Part shown: piece by piece, positions 26,711 to 35,300 of the stretch
Layout of the letters: each line of letters starts with the position of its first letter
Position numbering within the stretch: the first letter of the stretch is position 1
From: Modestobacter roseus
GTDB lineage: Bacteria > Actinomycetota > Actinomycetes > Mycobacteriales > Geodermatophilaceae
Direction: 5' to 3'
Assembly: GCF_007994135.1 (NCBI RefSeq)
Contig: NZ_VLKF01000001.1
Location: 2,108,001-2,172,000, forward strand
Length of the DNA: 64,000 bases
The notes under the pieces: model-generated
Told to the model about the DNA's origin: nothing
Database searches by the model: none
What the model saw: only the letters and a program-made list of their open reading frames with translations
Position numbers and translations under genes: made by a program

Positions 26711-27229
26711 ATGATGCTGACGTCCTACGACCCCTTCGCGTCCTCGTCGTCGCTGTTCCGGGCACTGGACCAGCTGACCGGCCGCACCGGCACCACGACC
26801 GCCCGGCCGCTCGCCGGCATGCCGATGGACGCCTACCGGGTGGGCGACAACTTCGTCGCCCACTTCGACCTCCCCGGCGTCGACCCCGGCTCCATCGACC
26901 TGCAGGTCGAGGGCACCACGCTGACCATCAGCGCGGAGCGCTCCGTGCCGCAGATCGAGGGCGCCCAGTGGCAGGTCGCCGAGCGCCCGTTCGGCAGCTA
27001 CACCCGCCAACTGGTGCTCGGCCGCAGCCTGGACACCGACCGCCTGGACGCCAGCTACCACGACGGCGTGCTCACCGTGAGCATCCCGGTCGCGGAGCGG
27101 GCCAAGGCCCGCAAGATCGCCGTGACCCGCGCGGACACGCCGGCTGCGGTGGATGCACACACCATCGACGGCGAGCAGCCCGCGATGGAGTCGGCCGCGC
27201 CCGCGGCGGAGCAGCCGGCACAGGGCTGA
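26711..27229 (+). CDS. Hsp20/alpha-crystallin-family small heat-shock protein
   Basis: 172 residues from ATG 26711 with a strong GGAGGT about 8 nt upstream. The alpha-crystallin domain spans about 37-135: AYRVGDNFVAHFDLPGVDP, LTISAERS, GSYTRQLVLGRSLD and YHDGVLTVSIPVAE. The SIPV supplies the I/V-x-I/V oligomerisation motif. A Pro/Ala/Glu tail follows. It works as an ATP-independent holdase. No HAIR (CTTGAGT-type) element or CIRCE element is visible in the 100 nt upstream. A strong hairpin follows the gene, then a MerR-type regulator gene. Confidence 0.92.
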   Translation: MMLTSYDPFASSSSLFRALDQLTGRTGTTTARPLAGMPMDAYRVGDNFVAHFDLPGVDPGSIDLQVEGTTLTISAERSVPQIEGAQWQVAERPFGSYTRQLVLGRSLDTDRLDASYHDGVLTVSIPVAERAKARKIAVTRADTPAAVDAHTIDGEQPAMESAAPAAEQPAQG

Positions 27230-27244
27230 CGCCGACCGACCCTC

Positions 27245-27278
27245 GACGGGGGCGGGGCCCGACGGCCCCGCCCCCGTC
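27245..27278 (+). terminator. Strong 15-bp hairpin after hsp20
   Basis: GACGGGGGCGGGGCC (27245-27259) pairs perfectly with GGCCCCGCCCCCGTC (27264-27278) around a 4-nt loop. It lies between hsp20 and the MerR-like gene, ending 25 nt before the latter's start, so it may terminate or attenuate read-through. Confidence 0.75.
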
Positions 27279-27302
27279 GTCGTCCCGAGCACTGGAGGAC
27301 CC

Positions 27303-27623
27303 ATGGGCAGCGACCCGCTCGACCGGCTGGACGACCCCGACCACCCGGTGCTCACCATGAGCCAGGCCGCCGAGCTGCTCGGCGTGCAGGCCGCGTTCCT
27401 GCGCAGCCTGGACACCTCCGGCGTCCTCCACCCGCACCGCTCGGCCGGCGGCCACCGCCGGTACTCCCGACATCAGCTGGAACTCGCCGCCCGGGTGCGA
27501 GGGCTGCTCGACGACGGCCACCTGCTGGCCTCCGCGCAGGTGATCGTGCAGCTGGAGGACGACCTCGCCGAGGCCCGCGACGAACGCGACACCGCCCGCC
27601 AGGAGCTCCGCGACCGCGACTGA
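27303..27623 (+). CDS. MerR-type helix-turn-helix protein
   Basis: 106 residues from ATG 27303, preceded by GGAGG. The HTH is LTMSQAAELLGVQAAFLRSL followed by the wing HPHRSAGGHRRYSRHQL, the classical MerR/HspR pattern. A coiled coil of about 35 residues follows. There is no ligand domain, so it is a minimal MerR/HspR-like protein. Adjacency to hsp20 suggests it may control that gene, although I see no HspR box. Confidence 0.78.
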   Translation: MGSDPLDRLDDPDHPVLTMSQAAELLGVQAAFLRSLDTSGVLHPHRSAGGHRRYSRHQLELAARVRGLLDDGHLLASAQVIVQLEDDLAEARDERDTARQELRDRD

Positions 27624-27635
27624 ACCCCGTCCGGA

Positions 27636-27692
27636 GGGCGAAAATGGCCATTTTCGCCCCGCGTCGGAGGGCGAGGATGGCCATTGTCGCCC
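27636..27692. repeat. Pair of 24-bp perfect and near-perfect palindromes between convergent genes
   Basis: At 27636-27659 a perfect 24-bp palindrome has the half GGGCGAAAATGG. A diverged copy with half GGGCGAGGATGG lies at 27669-27692, 33 bp on. They sit exactly between the stops of the MerR-like gene and the M56 gene. They could terminate both genes, and look like copies of a small dispersed palindromic repeat. Confidence 0.75.
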
Positions 27693-27705
27693 AGGGGGGG
27701 ACGGG

Positions 27706-28647
27706 TCAGGCGACGGCGGGGAGCAGCAGCAGGACGGTCGGGACCAGGAGCAGCCCGAGCGCGGCGGCGATCGCCCCGGCCCGGCCGGCCGGGGGCAGCG
27801 GCGCAGCCGGGGCCAGCAGCCGGCGCACCCGGGCGGCGACCGCTCCCCCGGTGACCGCCAGCGCCCCGGCCGGCACCCCACCGCCGGCGCCCCCGGCGGA
27901 GGCGACGATGGCCGCGGCCAGCGTGCGGCGCGGGTCCGGTCCGGGCAGCGCGGTCAGCGCCACGTCGTCGGCCCGCATCTCGACCAGGTCGCGGACGGCG
28001 TCGTGCGCCCGGTCGGCGGCCGGCAGCACCGGCAGCGCGGCCCGCCAGGCGACGAACGGCAGCAGCAGCAGGTGGTGGTGCTCGCGCAGGTGGGCCCGTT
28101 CGTGCGCGACGACGGCGGCCAGCTGCTCCCCGGGCAGCTCGGCGACCATCCCGGAGGAGAGCACCAGCAGCGGCCTGGCACCGGGGATGCAGAAGGCGAC
28201 CGGGGCCGGGTGGTCCAGCAGCAGGGTCTCGTCCGGGTCGGGCGCCGACGAGCCGGGCCGGACGACGAGCTCCAACAGCTCGCGGTGCCGCCGCCGGGTA
28301 CGGGCGGTGCGCACCCAGGAGAGCGCGAGCACCCCGAGCAGCTCCAGCGCGAGCACCGCGGCCAGGGTCTGCGCCACCCAGTGGTCACCGCGCACCGGCT
28401 CGACGGCCGGCTGGCGGGTGACCCAGTGCCACCACGCCTCGGGCAGCGAGTGCCCCCAGGGCGCCAGGCCGTGCACCAGCAGCGCGCCGATGATGGACAG
28501 CCCACCGGCCAGCCCGATCGCCTGCCAGCAGACCAGGGCGGCCAGCGGGTCGCGCCGCGCCCAGCCGGCCCGGGCGAGCGCGGCCGGCACCGGCCAGGCC
28601 AGCAGTGCGGCGAGGACGGCGAGCGCGGTGGCGGTCGCGGGCAGCAC
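27706..28647 (-). CDS. M56-family (BlaR1/MecR1-like) membrane metallopeptidase
   Basis: 313 residues from GTG 28647, 2 nt after the BlaI stop. Membrane helices flank a cytoplasmic zinc-protease segment with HERAHLREHHHLLLL (HExxH) and a downstream Glu in DLVEMRADDVAL. No penicillin-binding sensor domain is attached, unlike true BlaR1. In this family the protease is thought to cleave the partner BlaI repressor on an unknown signal. It forms an operon with the regulator, divergent from cytochrome bd genes. Confidence 0.88.
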   Translation of the reverse strand: MLPATATALAVLAALLAWPVPAALARAGWARRDPLAALVCWQAIGLAGGLSIIGALLVHGLAPWGHSLPEAWWHWVTRQPAVEPVRGDHWVAQTLAAVLALELLGVLALSWVRTARTRRRHRELLELVVRPGSSAPDPDETLLLDHPAPVAFCIPGARPLLVLSSGMVAELPGEQLAAVVAHERAHLREHHHLLLLPFVAWRAALPVLPAADRAHDAVRDLVEMRADDVALTALPGPDPRRTLAAAIVASAGGAGGGVPAGALAVTGGAVAARVRRLLAPAAPLPPAGRAGAIAAALGLLLVPTVLLLLPAVA

Positions 28648-28649
28648 GG

Positions 28650-29036
28650 TCAGCGGCCGCCGGCGTCCTGCCCGGGCCGGTCGGCGCCGGCCAGCAGCGC
28701 CCGCAGCATCTCCGCCTCCTCGGCGTCGACCCCGCCGACGAAGCGGGCGAGCACGGCCTGCCGGTCGGCGGCCTGGCCGAGCACCTCGCGCATCAGCCCG
28801 GCCGCGTGCTCCTCGCGCGAAGCGCGCGGGGCGAACCGCCGGGGGCGGGCGTCGTCGTGCACCAGGAAGCCCTTCTGCTCCAGCCGGCCCAGCACCGTGT
28901 GCACGGTGGTGAGAGCGAGATCACGGTCCCCATCGACGGCATTGAGGCCGTCGCGCACTTGCGCAGCGCTGACCGGGCCGCCCGCCGCCCAGAGCCAGTC
29001 CATGACGGTGCGTTCCAGCTCTCCCATCGAGGCCAA
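28650..29036 (-). CDS. BlaI/MecI/CopY-family transcriptional repressor
   Basis: About 128 residues. The winged helix (AAGGPVSAAQVRDGL, LALTTVHTVLGRLEQKGF) and the basic RPRRFAPRASREEHAAGLM linker, where family members are cleaved, are conserved. A C-terminal dimerisation helix region follows. Start is uncertain: TTG 29036 has GGGAGG about 6 nt upstream; ATG 29027 and GTG 29063 are alternatives. It probably binds the repeated TTCTACG/CGTAGAA dyads at 29084-29135, controlling both its own operon and cydA. Confidence 0.88.
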   Translation of the reverse strand: MASMGELERTVMDWLWAAGGPVSAAQVRDGLNAVDGDRDLALTTVHTVLGRLEQKGFLVHDDARPRRFAPRASREEHAAGLMREVLGQAADRQAVLARFVGGVDAEEAEMLRALLAGADRPGQDAGGR

Positions 29037-29083
29037 AGGTCCCTCCCCTGTCCGGCGTCTCACAGCCGATCGTCTCTACCGGT

Positions 29084-29135
29084 CGTAGAACTTCGGTTCT
29101 ACGAGGCGTAGAAAAGGGTTCTACGAACCGTAGAA
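29084..29135. promoter_or_regulatory. Tandem BlaI-type operators between blaI and cydA
   Basis: CGTAGAAC-ttcg-GTTCTACG (29084-29103) is a perfect 20-bp dyad. CGTAGAA-aaggg-TTCTACG (29107-29125) is a second, and a third half-site CGTAGAA lies at 29129-29135. Half-sites recur every 22-23 bp, about two helical turns, as expected for side-by-side dimers. The array occupies the divergent region between the BlaI-type repressor and cydA. Confidence 0.82.
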
Positions 29136-29175
29136 GAACGTGTCGATCGTACGACGCGAGAAGAGGGGCAGGCCC

Positions 29176-30759
29176 GTGGACGTCCTGGACGTGGCGCGCT
29201 GGCAGTTCGGGATCACCACCGTCTACCACTTCCTGATGGTCCCGCTGACCATCGGGCTGGGGATCCTGGTGGCGGTCATGCACACCATGTGGGTGCGCAC
29301 CGACAAGCCCGAGTGGCTGCGGATGACGCGCTTCTGGGGGCGCGTCTACCTGATCAACTTCGTCCTCGGCGTGGCGACCGGACTGGTCCAGGAGTTCCAG
29401 TTCGGTCTGGCCTGGAGCGAGTACAGCCGCTTCGTCGGCGACGTCTTCGGCTCGCTGCTGGCCCTGGAGGCCCTGCTGGCCTTCTTCCTGGAGTCGACCT
29501 TCCTCGGCCTGTGGATCTTCGGCTGGGGCCGGATCCCGAAGAAGCTGCACCTGGCCTCGCTGTGGGCGGCGGTGATCGGGTCGATCATCAGCGCGTACTT
29601 CATCATCGCGGCCAACTCCTGGATGCAGCACCCGGTCGGCGTGGTCACCAACGACGCCACCGGCCGCCCCGAGCAGGTCGACTTCTTCGCGGTGCTGACC
29701 AACAACACCGCACTGGCCGCCTTCAGCCACACCATCGCCGGCGCGCTGATGGTCGCCGGCGCGGCGCTGGTCGGCATCGGCCTCTACCACCTGCGCAAGC
29801 GGCGGCTGGCCGGCCGCTCGCCCGAGGAGACCGATCACGCGGTGTGGCGCCGCTCGGCCCGCCTCGGTGGGTACGTCTCGCTGATCGCCTTCGTGCTCGT
29901 CGCGATCACCGGCGACTACCAGGCCAAGCTCATGTACGAGCAGCAGCCGCTGAAGATGAGCTCGGCCGAGGCGCTCTGCACCACCGAGGCGCCGGCCCCC
30001 TTCTCGATCTTCGCCTTCGGCAAGCTGAGCGACAACGAGTGCGACGACGTGCACTCCTGGACCGTCCCCTACCTGCTCTCCTACCTGGCGCACGGTGACT
30101 TCTCCACCGCCGTCCCCGGGGTCAACGAGCTGCAGGAGGAGTACTCGGCCGCCTACGGCGCCACCTACCCCGACGACCCGTCGTTCGGGGACAAGGCGGG
30201 CGAGCCGATCGACTACACCCCGGTGCTCGCGGTCACCTACTGGAGCTTCCGGCTGATGATCGGCATGGGCATGGTCTCGGCCGCCGTCGGCGCCTACGCC
30301 CTGTGGTCCACCCGGCGCGGGAGGGTGCCGACGTCCGCGATCGGCGTCTACGGCTCGCTGCTGGCCATCGGCACGCCGTTCCTCGCCAACGCCGCCGGCT
30401 GGATCTTCACCGAGATGGGCCGCCAGCCCTTCGTCGTCTACCCGAACCCCGACGTGCCCCGCGAGGAGCAGGTCTACTTCTTCACCGCGCAGGCGGTCTC
30501 CCCCGGCGTGAGCGCCGCCGAGGTGTGGACGTCGCTGATCGCCCTGACCCTGGTCTACGGGGCGCTCGCGGTGGTGGAGCTGTGGCTGCTCACCCGCTTC
30601 GTGCGCCGCGGCGTGACCACCAGCGACGGGGCCCCGACCCCGGGGCACACCCCCGAGGGCAGCCCGGACGACGACGTCAGCGGCGGCGCCGACGTCACCC
30701 CCGGCAGCGCCAGCACCCGCCGCAGCGACGAGGACGACGTCCTCTCGTTCGCCTACTGA
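29176..30759 (+). CDS. cydA: Cytochrome bd ubiquinol/menaquinol oxidase subunit I
   Basis: 527 residues from GTG 29176, preceded by AGAGGGG at 7 nt; a GTG at 29140 would add 12 residues. The start gives LDVARWQFGITTVYHF with the haem-ligand His18, the usual CydA N-terminus. Other conserved features are EFQFGLAWSEYSRFVGDVFG, MQHPVG and the quinol-site GRQP motif (EMGRQPFVVY). About nine membrane helices. It reduces O2 with quinol without pumping protons and supports low-oxygen growth. It heads the cydA-cydB-cydDC operon and follows the BlaI-type operators. Confidence 0.95.
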   Translation: MDVLDVARWQFGITTVYHFLMVPLTIGLGILVAVMHTMWVRTDKPEWLRMTRFWGRVYLINFVLGVATGLVQEFQFGLAWSEYSRFVGDVFGSLLALEALLAFFLESTFLGLWIFGWGRIPKKLHLASLWAAVIGSIISAYFIIAANSWMQHPVGVVTNDATGRPEQVDFFAVLTNNTALAAFSHTIAGALMVAGAALVGIGLYHLRKRRLAGRSPEETDHAVWRRSARLGGYVSLIAFVLVAITGDYQAKLMYEQQPLKMSSAEALCTTEAPAPFSIFAFGKLSDNECDDVHSWTVPYLLSYLAHGDFSTAVPGVNELQEEYSAAYGATYPDDPSFGDKAGEPIDYTPVLAVTYWSFRLMIGMGMVSAAVGAYALWSTRRGRVPTSAIGVYGSLLAIGTPFLANAAGWIFTEMGRQPFVVYPNPDVPREEQVYFFTAQAVSPGVSAAEVWTSLIALTLVYGALAVVELWLLTRFVRRGVTTSDGAPTPGHTPEGSPDDDVSGGADVTPGSASTRRSDEDDVLSFAY

Positions 30760-30783
30760 TCCGCGATCCAGGGAGACGAGGAC

Positions 30784-31800
30784 ATGGACCTGCAGACTGT
30801 GTGGTTCGCCGCTGTCGCGGTGCTCTGGACCGGGTTCCTGCTGCTGGAGGGCTTCGACTTCGGCGTGGCCGCCCTGCTGCCGGTGATCGGCCGCAAGGAG
30901 GCCGACCGCCACCTGATGCTGCGCAGCATCGGCCCGCTGTGGGACGGCAACGAGGTGTGGCTGATCACTGCCGCCGGCGCCGTCTTCGCCGCCTTCCCCG
31001 GCTGGTACGCCACCTGGCTGCCCGCCCTGTACCTGCCCTTCGTGCTGGTGCTGTTCGGGCTGATCATCCGGGCGGTGGCCTTCGAGTGGCGACACTCGCA
31101 CCACACCGCGGCCTGGGACAGCACCTGGACCCACGTCATCACCGCGGGCTCGCTGATCGCCGCACTGGGCATCGGTGCCGCGCTGGGCGCCACCACGCTC
31201 GGCCTGCCGATCGACGGCGACGGCAACCGGGTCGGCGGCGCGTTCGCCGGGGTCGGCTGGCCGGCGCTGCTGGGCGCGGTGGCGGTGCTCGCCTACTCGA
31301 TGGTGCACGGTGCGGTCTTCCTCGCGCTGAAGACCGACGGCCCGGTGCGGGTGGCCGCCCGCCGGTTCGCCACCCGCTGGGCGCCGGTGGCCGCCCTGCC
31401 GCTCCTGCTGTGGGCCGGGCTGGTGCACCTGCGTTCGGGCACCGTGGTCACCGCCGGGCTGTGGCTGGTCGCCGCGCTGGCGGTGCTGGTCGCCTGGACG
31501 TTCATCCGGGTGGACCGGGAGGGCCCGGCGTTCACCGCCTGGGCGGTGGTGATGCTCGGTTCGGCCGCGACGATCTTCGGCGCCGCCTACCCGGTCGTCG
31601 TCCCCTCGACGGTCGACAGCGCCTTCGACGTCACGATCGCCGACGCCTCGGTCAGCGACTACACGCTGACCGTGATGACGTGGGCGGCCGCCGTCGGCCT
31701 GCCGATCGTGCTGGGCTACCAGGCCTGGACGTACTGGGTGTTCCGCAAGCGGCTGACCGCCGAGCCGGTCGAGCCCGCGGGGGAGACGGTGTCCGCGTGA
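30784..31800 (+). CDS. cydB: Cytochrome bd oxidase subunit II
   Basis: 338 residues from ATG 30784, with a GGGAGAC ribosome site. The N-terminal helix with LEGFDFGVAALLPVIGR and PLWDGNEVWLITAAGA are CydB signatures. About eight membrane helices are visible. It partners CydA in the oxidase. The stop overlaps the GTG of the fused transporter gene by 4 nt. Confidence 0.95.
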   Translation: MDLQTVWFAAVAVLWTGFLLLEGFDFGVAALLPVIGRKEADRHLMLRSIGPLWDGNEVWLITAAGAVFAAFPGWYATWLPALYLPFVLVLFGLIIRAVAFEWRHSHHTAAWDSTWTHVITAGSLIAALGIGAALGATTLGLPIDGDGNRVGGAFAGVGWPALLGAVAVLAYSMVHGAVFLALKTDGPVRVAARRFATRWAPVAALPLLLWAGLVHLRSGTVVTAGLWLVAALAVLVAWTFIRVDREGPAFTAWAVVMLGSAATIFGAAYPVVVPSTVDSAFDVTIADASVSDYTLTVMTWAAAVGLPIVLGYQAWTYWVFRKRLTAEPVEPAGETVSA

Positions 31801-34800
31801 CCTCCCGCAGCACTCGGCGCCGGAGGGGCCCCTCCGGCGCCGAGGGGCGGGGGCCGCTGGGTGCCCTGGCGGGGGTGCCCGGGCTGCCCGGGGCGCTCGC
31901 CCGGTCCGCCGTCCTGGCGCTGGTGCAGACCGCCGGGGTGGTGTTGCTGGCCGCCGGGCTCGCCCGGGCGATCGCCGACGTGTTCTCCGGCACCACCCCG
32001 ACCGCGGCGCTGGGGGTGGCGCTGCTCGGCGCCGCGGTGCGGGCCCTCGCCGGTGGGCTCGGCACCGTCGTGGCCACCCGGGACGCCCGCCGTGCGGAGG
32101 ACACGCTGCGCCGCCGGCTGCTGGCGCGGCTGCTCGGCGGGCAGGGCGAGGCCGTGACCGCGGCAGGTGGCACCGGCCCGGCCGCCGTGCTGGCCACCAC
32201 CCGGCTGCACGACCTGGGCCCCGCGCTGGCCACCTACCTGCCGGCGCTGGCGCAGACCGCCGTCGTCCCGCCGGTGCTCCTCGTCGTCCTCGGGGTCACC
32301 GACTGGCTGTCCGCCCTGCTGGTGGCGGTGACCCTCCCGCTGGTGCCGCTGTTCATGGCGCTGGTCGGGCTGCACACCCGCGACCAGACGGCCGAGTCCG
32401 CCCGGGCGCTGGACCGGATCGCCGGGCACGTCGCGGAGCTGGTCCGCGGGCTGCCGGTGCTCAGCGGCCTGGGCCGCGCCGCCGACCAGCTGACCGCCCT
32501 CGCCGAGCTCGGCGAGACGCACCGCCGGCGCACGCTGGCCACGCTGCGCACGGCGTTCCTCTCCTCCCTCGTGCTCGAGCTGCTCGCCACCCTCTCGGTC
32601 GCGCTGGTCGCGGTGACGGTCGGCGTGCGCCTGGTCGAGGGCGGCATCGGCCTGGACGTCGGGCTGCTCGCGCTGCTGCTGGCCCCCGAGGCGTTCGCCC
32701 CGCTGCGCGCGCTGGGCTCGGCCCACCACGCCTCGGAGGACGCCGCCGAGGCCGCGGCCGCCGCGCGCGGGGTGCTCGCCACCCCGCTGCCGCGCCCGGT
32801 CGTCGGCCCCCCGCCGGCCGGGGAGCCCCGGGGCATCACCGTCGCCGACCTGACCGTGCGGTTCCCCGGCCGGGGCGGCCCCGCCGTCACCGGGGCGGCG
32901 CTGACCGTCGCGCCCGGTGAGCTGGTCGCGCTGCGCGGGCCCAGTGGCTCGGGCAAGTCGACGGTGCTCGCGGTGCTCGCCGGCCAGCTGGGCGACGGCG
33001 CCGGCGTCGAGGTCACCGGCACGGTCCGGCGGCCGGAGGACGTCGCCGTCGTCCCGCAGTTCCCCCGCACGGTGGCCGACACGGTCGTGGACGAGCTGCG
33101 CCGGCACGCCGGGGACGTGGAAGACAGGGACGGGGACGCCGACCGGGCCACCGGGCTGGCGGAGACCGCGCTCGAGTGGGTCGAGGGCGGGCACCTGCGC
33201 GACCGGGCCTGCCGCACCCTCTCCCCCGGCGAGCTGCAGCGGGTCGCCCTGGCCCGCGCGCTCGTGCGCGTGCAGCGCGGCGCCCGGGTGCTGCTGCTCG
33301 ACGAGCCGACCGCCTCCCTCGACGCCGCCGCCACGGCCCGGGTCGCCGCGGTGCTGCACCGGCTGCGCGGCTCGCTGTGCACCGTGCTCGTCACCCACGA
33401 GCCCGCGCTGGCCGCGCTGGCCGACCGCACCGTCGAGCTGCCCGCCCCGACCGGCACCCCGCCCCTGACCTCCGTTCCGCCCAACCTCCACCCCGCGGAC
33501 GAAGCCCCCTCCCCGGGTTTCGGCGCCGAAACCCGGCCGGGTTTCGGCGCCGAAACCGGGAGTGCGACGGCGGGGACGGCGTCCGCGGGGCTGGGCTGGC
33601 CGCGGCGGGTGCTGGCGACGGCGGTCGGCTACGGCGCCGCCTCCACCGCGGCCGGCGTCGCCCTGACCGCGGTCTCCGGCTGGCTGATCGTGCGGGCCGC
33701 CGAGCAGCCGCCGATCCTGACCCTGCTGGTGGCCACCGCCGGGGTGCGCGGCTTCGGGCTGGCCCGGGCGGTGCTGCGTTGGCTGGAGCGGTTGGCCACC
33801 CACGACGCCGCCTTCCGGCTCGCCTCGACCACCCGGCTGCGGTTGTGGCGGGCACTGGTCGCCCAGGGGCCGGCCGCCGACCGCACCCCCGGGCGGGCGC
33901 TGGCCCGGCTGGTCGGCGACGTCGGCCTGGTGCAGGACCTGTCGGTGCGGGTGGTCACCCCGCCGCTGGTGGCCGGCTCGGTGCTGGTGCTGACCACCGC
34001 CGTGCTCACCGTGCTGGACCCGCTGGCCGGCGGCCTCGTGGCCGCGGTGCTGGAGGCCGCGGTGCTCCTCGTGCTGCTGGTGCACCGCTGGGCCGACCGG
34101 GGTGCGTCCCGCGCCGCCGCCGAGCTGCAGACGGTGACGCTGCGGGAGACCACCGCCGCCCTCGACGCCGCCGCCGACCTGCGCGCCCACGGCCTGGTCG
34201 CCGGAACGGTCGAGCGGCTGGACGCATTGGGCCGCCGGCAGGGGCGGGCGGCCCGGGCGGGCGCCGCCGCCGTCGCGGTCGGGGAGGCGCTGGCCGCCTT
34301 CGCCACCGGGTCCGCCGCGGTGCTGGCGCTCGCCGTCGGCGCGGCCGCCGTGCGTGCCGGTGACCTCTCCACCCCGGTGGTGGCCGTGCTGGCGCTCGCA
34401 CCGCTGGCCCTGCTGGAGCCGCTGGCCGCGATCAACGCCGCGCTGCGCCACCGGCGGGCACTGTCCGACGCCCGGTCCCGCATCGCGGCGGTGCTGGCCG
34501 AGCCGGTGGCCGCCGATCCGGCGCCGGCCGAGCGGCTGCCCGCACCGCGGCCGGTCCGGGAGCTGGCCACCGAGTCGCTGTCCGCCGGCTGGCCGGGCCG
34601 CCCCGGGGTGCTCTCCGACCTCGACCTGGTCGCCACCGCCGGCACCGGCTGGCTGGTGGTCACCGGACCGTCGGGCACCGGGAAGTCGACGCTGCTGTCG
34701 GTGCTGCTGGCCGCGCTGCGGCCGTCGTCGGGCGAGTACGTGGTCGGCGACGGGCGGCGCCCGGTGCCGGTCTCCCGGCTCACCCGGGCCGACGTGCAGT

Positions 34801-35252
34801 CGGCGATGGCCTGGTGCCCGCAGGACGCGCACGTCTTCGACGCCTCGCTGCGGGCCAACCTCGCGCTGGCCCGGCCCCGCGGGGAGCTCACCGGTGCCGA
34901 CGGGGAGACGGCGATGCGCCGGGCCCTCACCGACGCCGGGCTCGGCCCGCTGCTCGGCACGCTGCCGGCCGGGCTCGACACCCCGGTCGGGGCGGGTGGG
35001 ACGTCGCTGTCCGGCGGGGAACGGCGGCGGCTGGCCGTCGCCCGCGCGCTGCTGGCCGACCGGGAGGTCGTGCTCCTGGACGAGCCGACCGCCCACCTGG
35101 ACCCGCCCACGGCGGCGGCGCTCGTCGCCGACCTGCGCCGGGCGCTGGCCGGCCGGCTGGTCGTCTGCGTGACCCACGACCCGGCGCTGCCGGCCGGGGA
35201 GGACAGCGTGGTGGACCTCGGCACGCACGCACAGGTGGCGGCGCGCCGCTGA
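31797..35252 (+). CDS. cydDC: Fused CydD-CydC thiol-reductant ABC exporter
   Basis: 1151 residues in one frame from GTG 31797. Half one (CydD, about 1-560): six-helix ABC membrane domain, Walker A GPSGSGKST near 382, signature LSPGELQRVALARAL, Walker B VLLLDEPTASLD. Half two (CydC, about 600-1151): a second membrane domain beginning VLATAVGYGAASTAAGVALT, Walker A GPSGTGKST near 957, signature LSGGERRRLAVARAL, Walker B VVLLDEPTAHLD. CydDC exports glutathione/cysteine in E. coli and is needed for cytochrome bd assembly; here the thiol is probably another, such as mycothiol precursors or cysteine. Fusion is known in actinobacteria. The interdomain linker is encoded by tandem DNA palindromes. Confidence 0.93.
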   Translation: MTSRSTRRRRGPSGAEGRGPLGALAGVPGLPGALARSAVLALVQTAGVVLLAAGLARAIADVFSGTTPTAALGVALLGAAVRALAGGLGTVVATRDARRAEDTLRRRLLARLLGGQGEAVTAAGGTGPAAVLATTRLHDLGPALATYLPALAQTAVVPPVLLVVLGVTDWLSALLVAVTLPLVPLFMALVGLHTRDQTAESARALDRIAGHVAELVRGLPVLSGLGRAADQLTALAELGETHRRRTLATLRTAFLSSLVLELLATLSVALVAVTVGVRLVEGGIGLDVGLLALLLAPEAFAPLRALGSAHHASEDAAEAAAAARGVLATPLPRPVVGPPPAGEPRGITVADLTVRFPGRGGPAVTGAALTVAPGELVALRGPSGSGKSTVLAVLAGQLGDGAGVEVTGTVRRPEDVAVVPQFPRTVADTVVDELRRHAGDVEDRDGDADRATGLAETALEWVEGGHLRDRACRTLSPGELQRVALARALVRVQRGARVLLLDEPTASLDAAATARVAAVLHRLRGSLCTVLVTHEPALAALADRTVELPAPTGTPPLTSVPPNLHPADEAPSPGFGAETRPGFGAETGSATAGTASAGLGWPRRVLATAVGYGAASTAAGVALTAVSGWLIVRAAEQPPILTLLVATAGVRGFGLARAVLRWLERLATHDAAFRLASTTRLRLWRALVAQGPAADRTPGRALARLVGDVGLVQDLSVRVVTPPLVAGSVLVLTTAVLTVLDPLAGGLVAAVLEAAVLLVLLVHRWADRGASRAAAELQTVTLRETTAALDAAADLRAHGLVAGTVERLDALGRRQGRAARAGAAAVAVGEALAAFATGSAAVLALAVGAAAVRAGDLSTPVVAVLALAPLALLEPLAAINAALRHRRALSDARSRIAAVLAEPVAADPAPAERLPAPRPVRELATESLSAGWPGRPGVLSDLDLVATAGTGWLVVTGPSGTGKSTLLSVLLAALRPSSGEYVVGDGRRPVPVSRLTRADVQSAMAWCPQDAHVFDASLRANLALARPRGELTGADGETAMRRALTDAGLGPLLGTLPAGLDTPVGAGGTSLSGGERRRLAVARALLADREVVLLDEPTAHLDPPTAAALVADLRRALAGRLVVCVTHDPALPAGEDSVVDLGTHAQVAARR
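33513..33557. repeat. Tandem palindromes inserted in frame in the CydD-CydC linker
   Basis: A perfect 24-bp palindrome with half CCGGGTTTCGGC lies at 33513-33536. A second copy with an 18-bp perfect core lies at 33540-33557, repeating at 24 bp. They encode PGFGAETR/PGFGAETG. The structure is that of a mobile intergenic palindrome that has entered coding DNA without breaking the frame. Confidence 0.8.
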
Positions 35253-35300
35253 TCGTTGCGAGACCCTGTGGTCCGCTCCCACCACGGTGATCATCGGGTC

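Noticed and set aside
28921..31428. Long minus-strand frame across cydA-cydB
   Set aside because: It runs antisense to highly conserved oxidase genes and shows only low-complexity composition.
30303..31796. Upstream extension of the CydDC frame
   Set aside because: The real start is GTG 31797, overlapping cydB's stop; upstream sequence is the cydA and cydB shadow and lacks ABC features.
35256..35300. TTG 35256 as the start of the GAF-ANTAR gene
   Set aside because: GTG 35301 gives the expected family N-terminus; the extra 15 residues are non-conserved.
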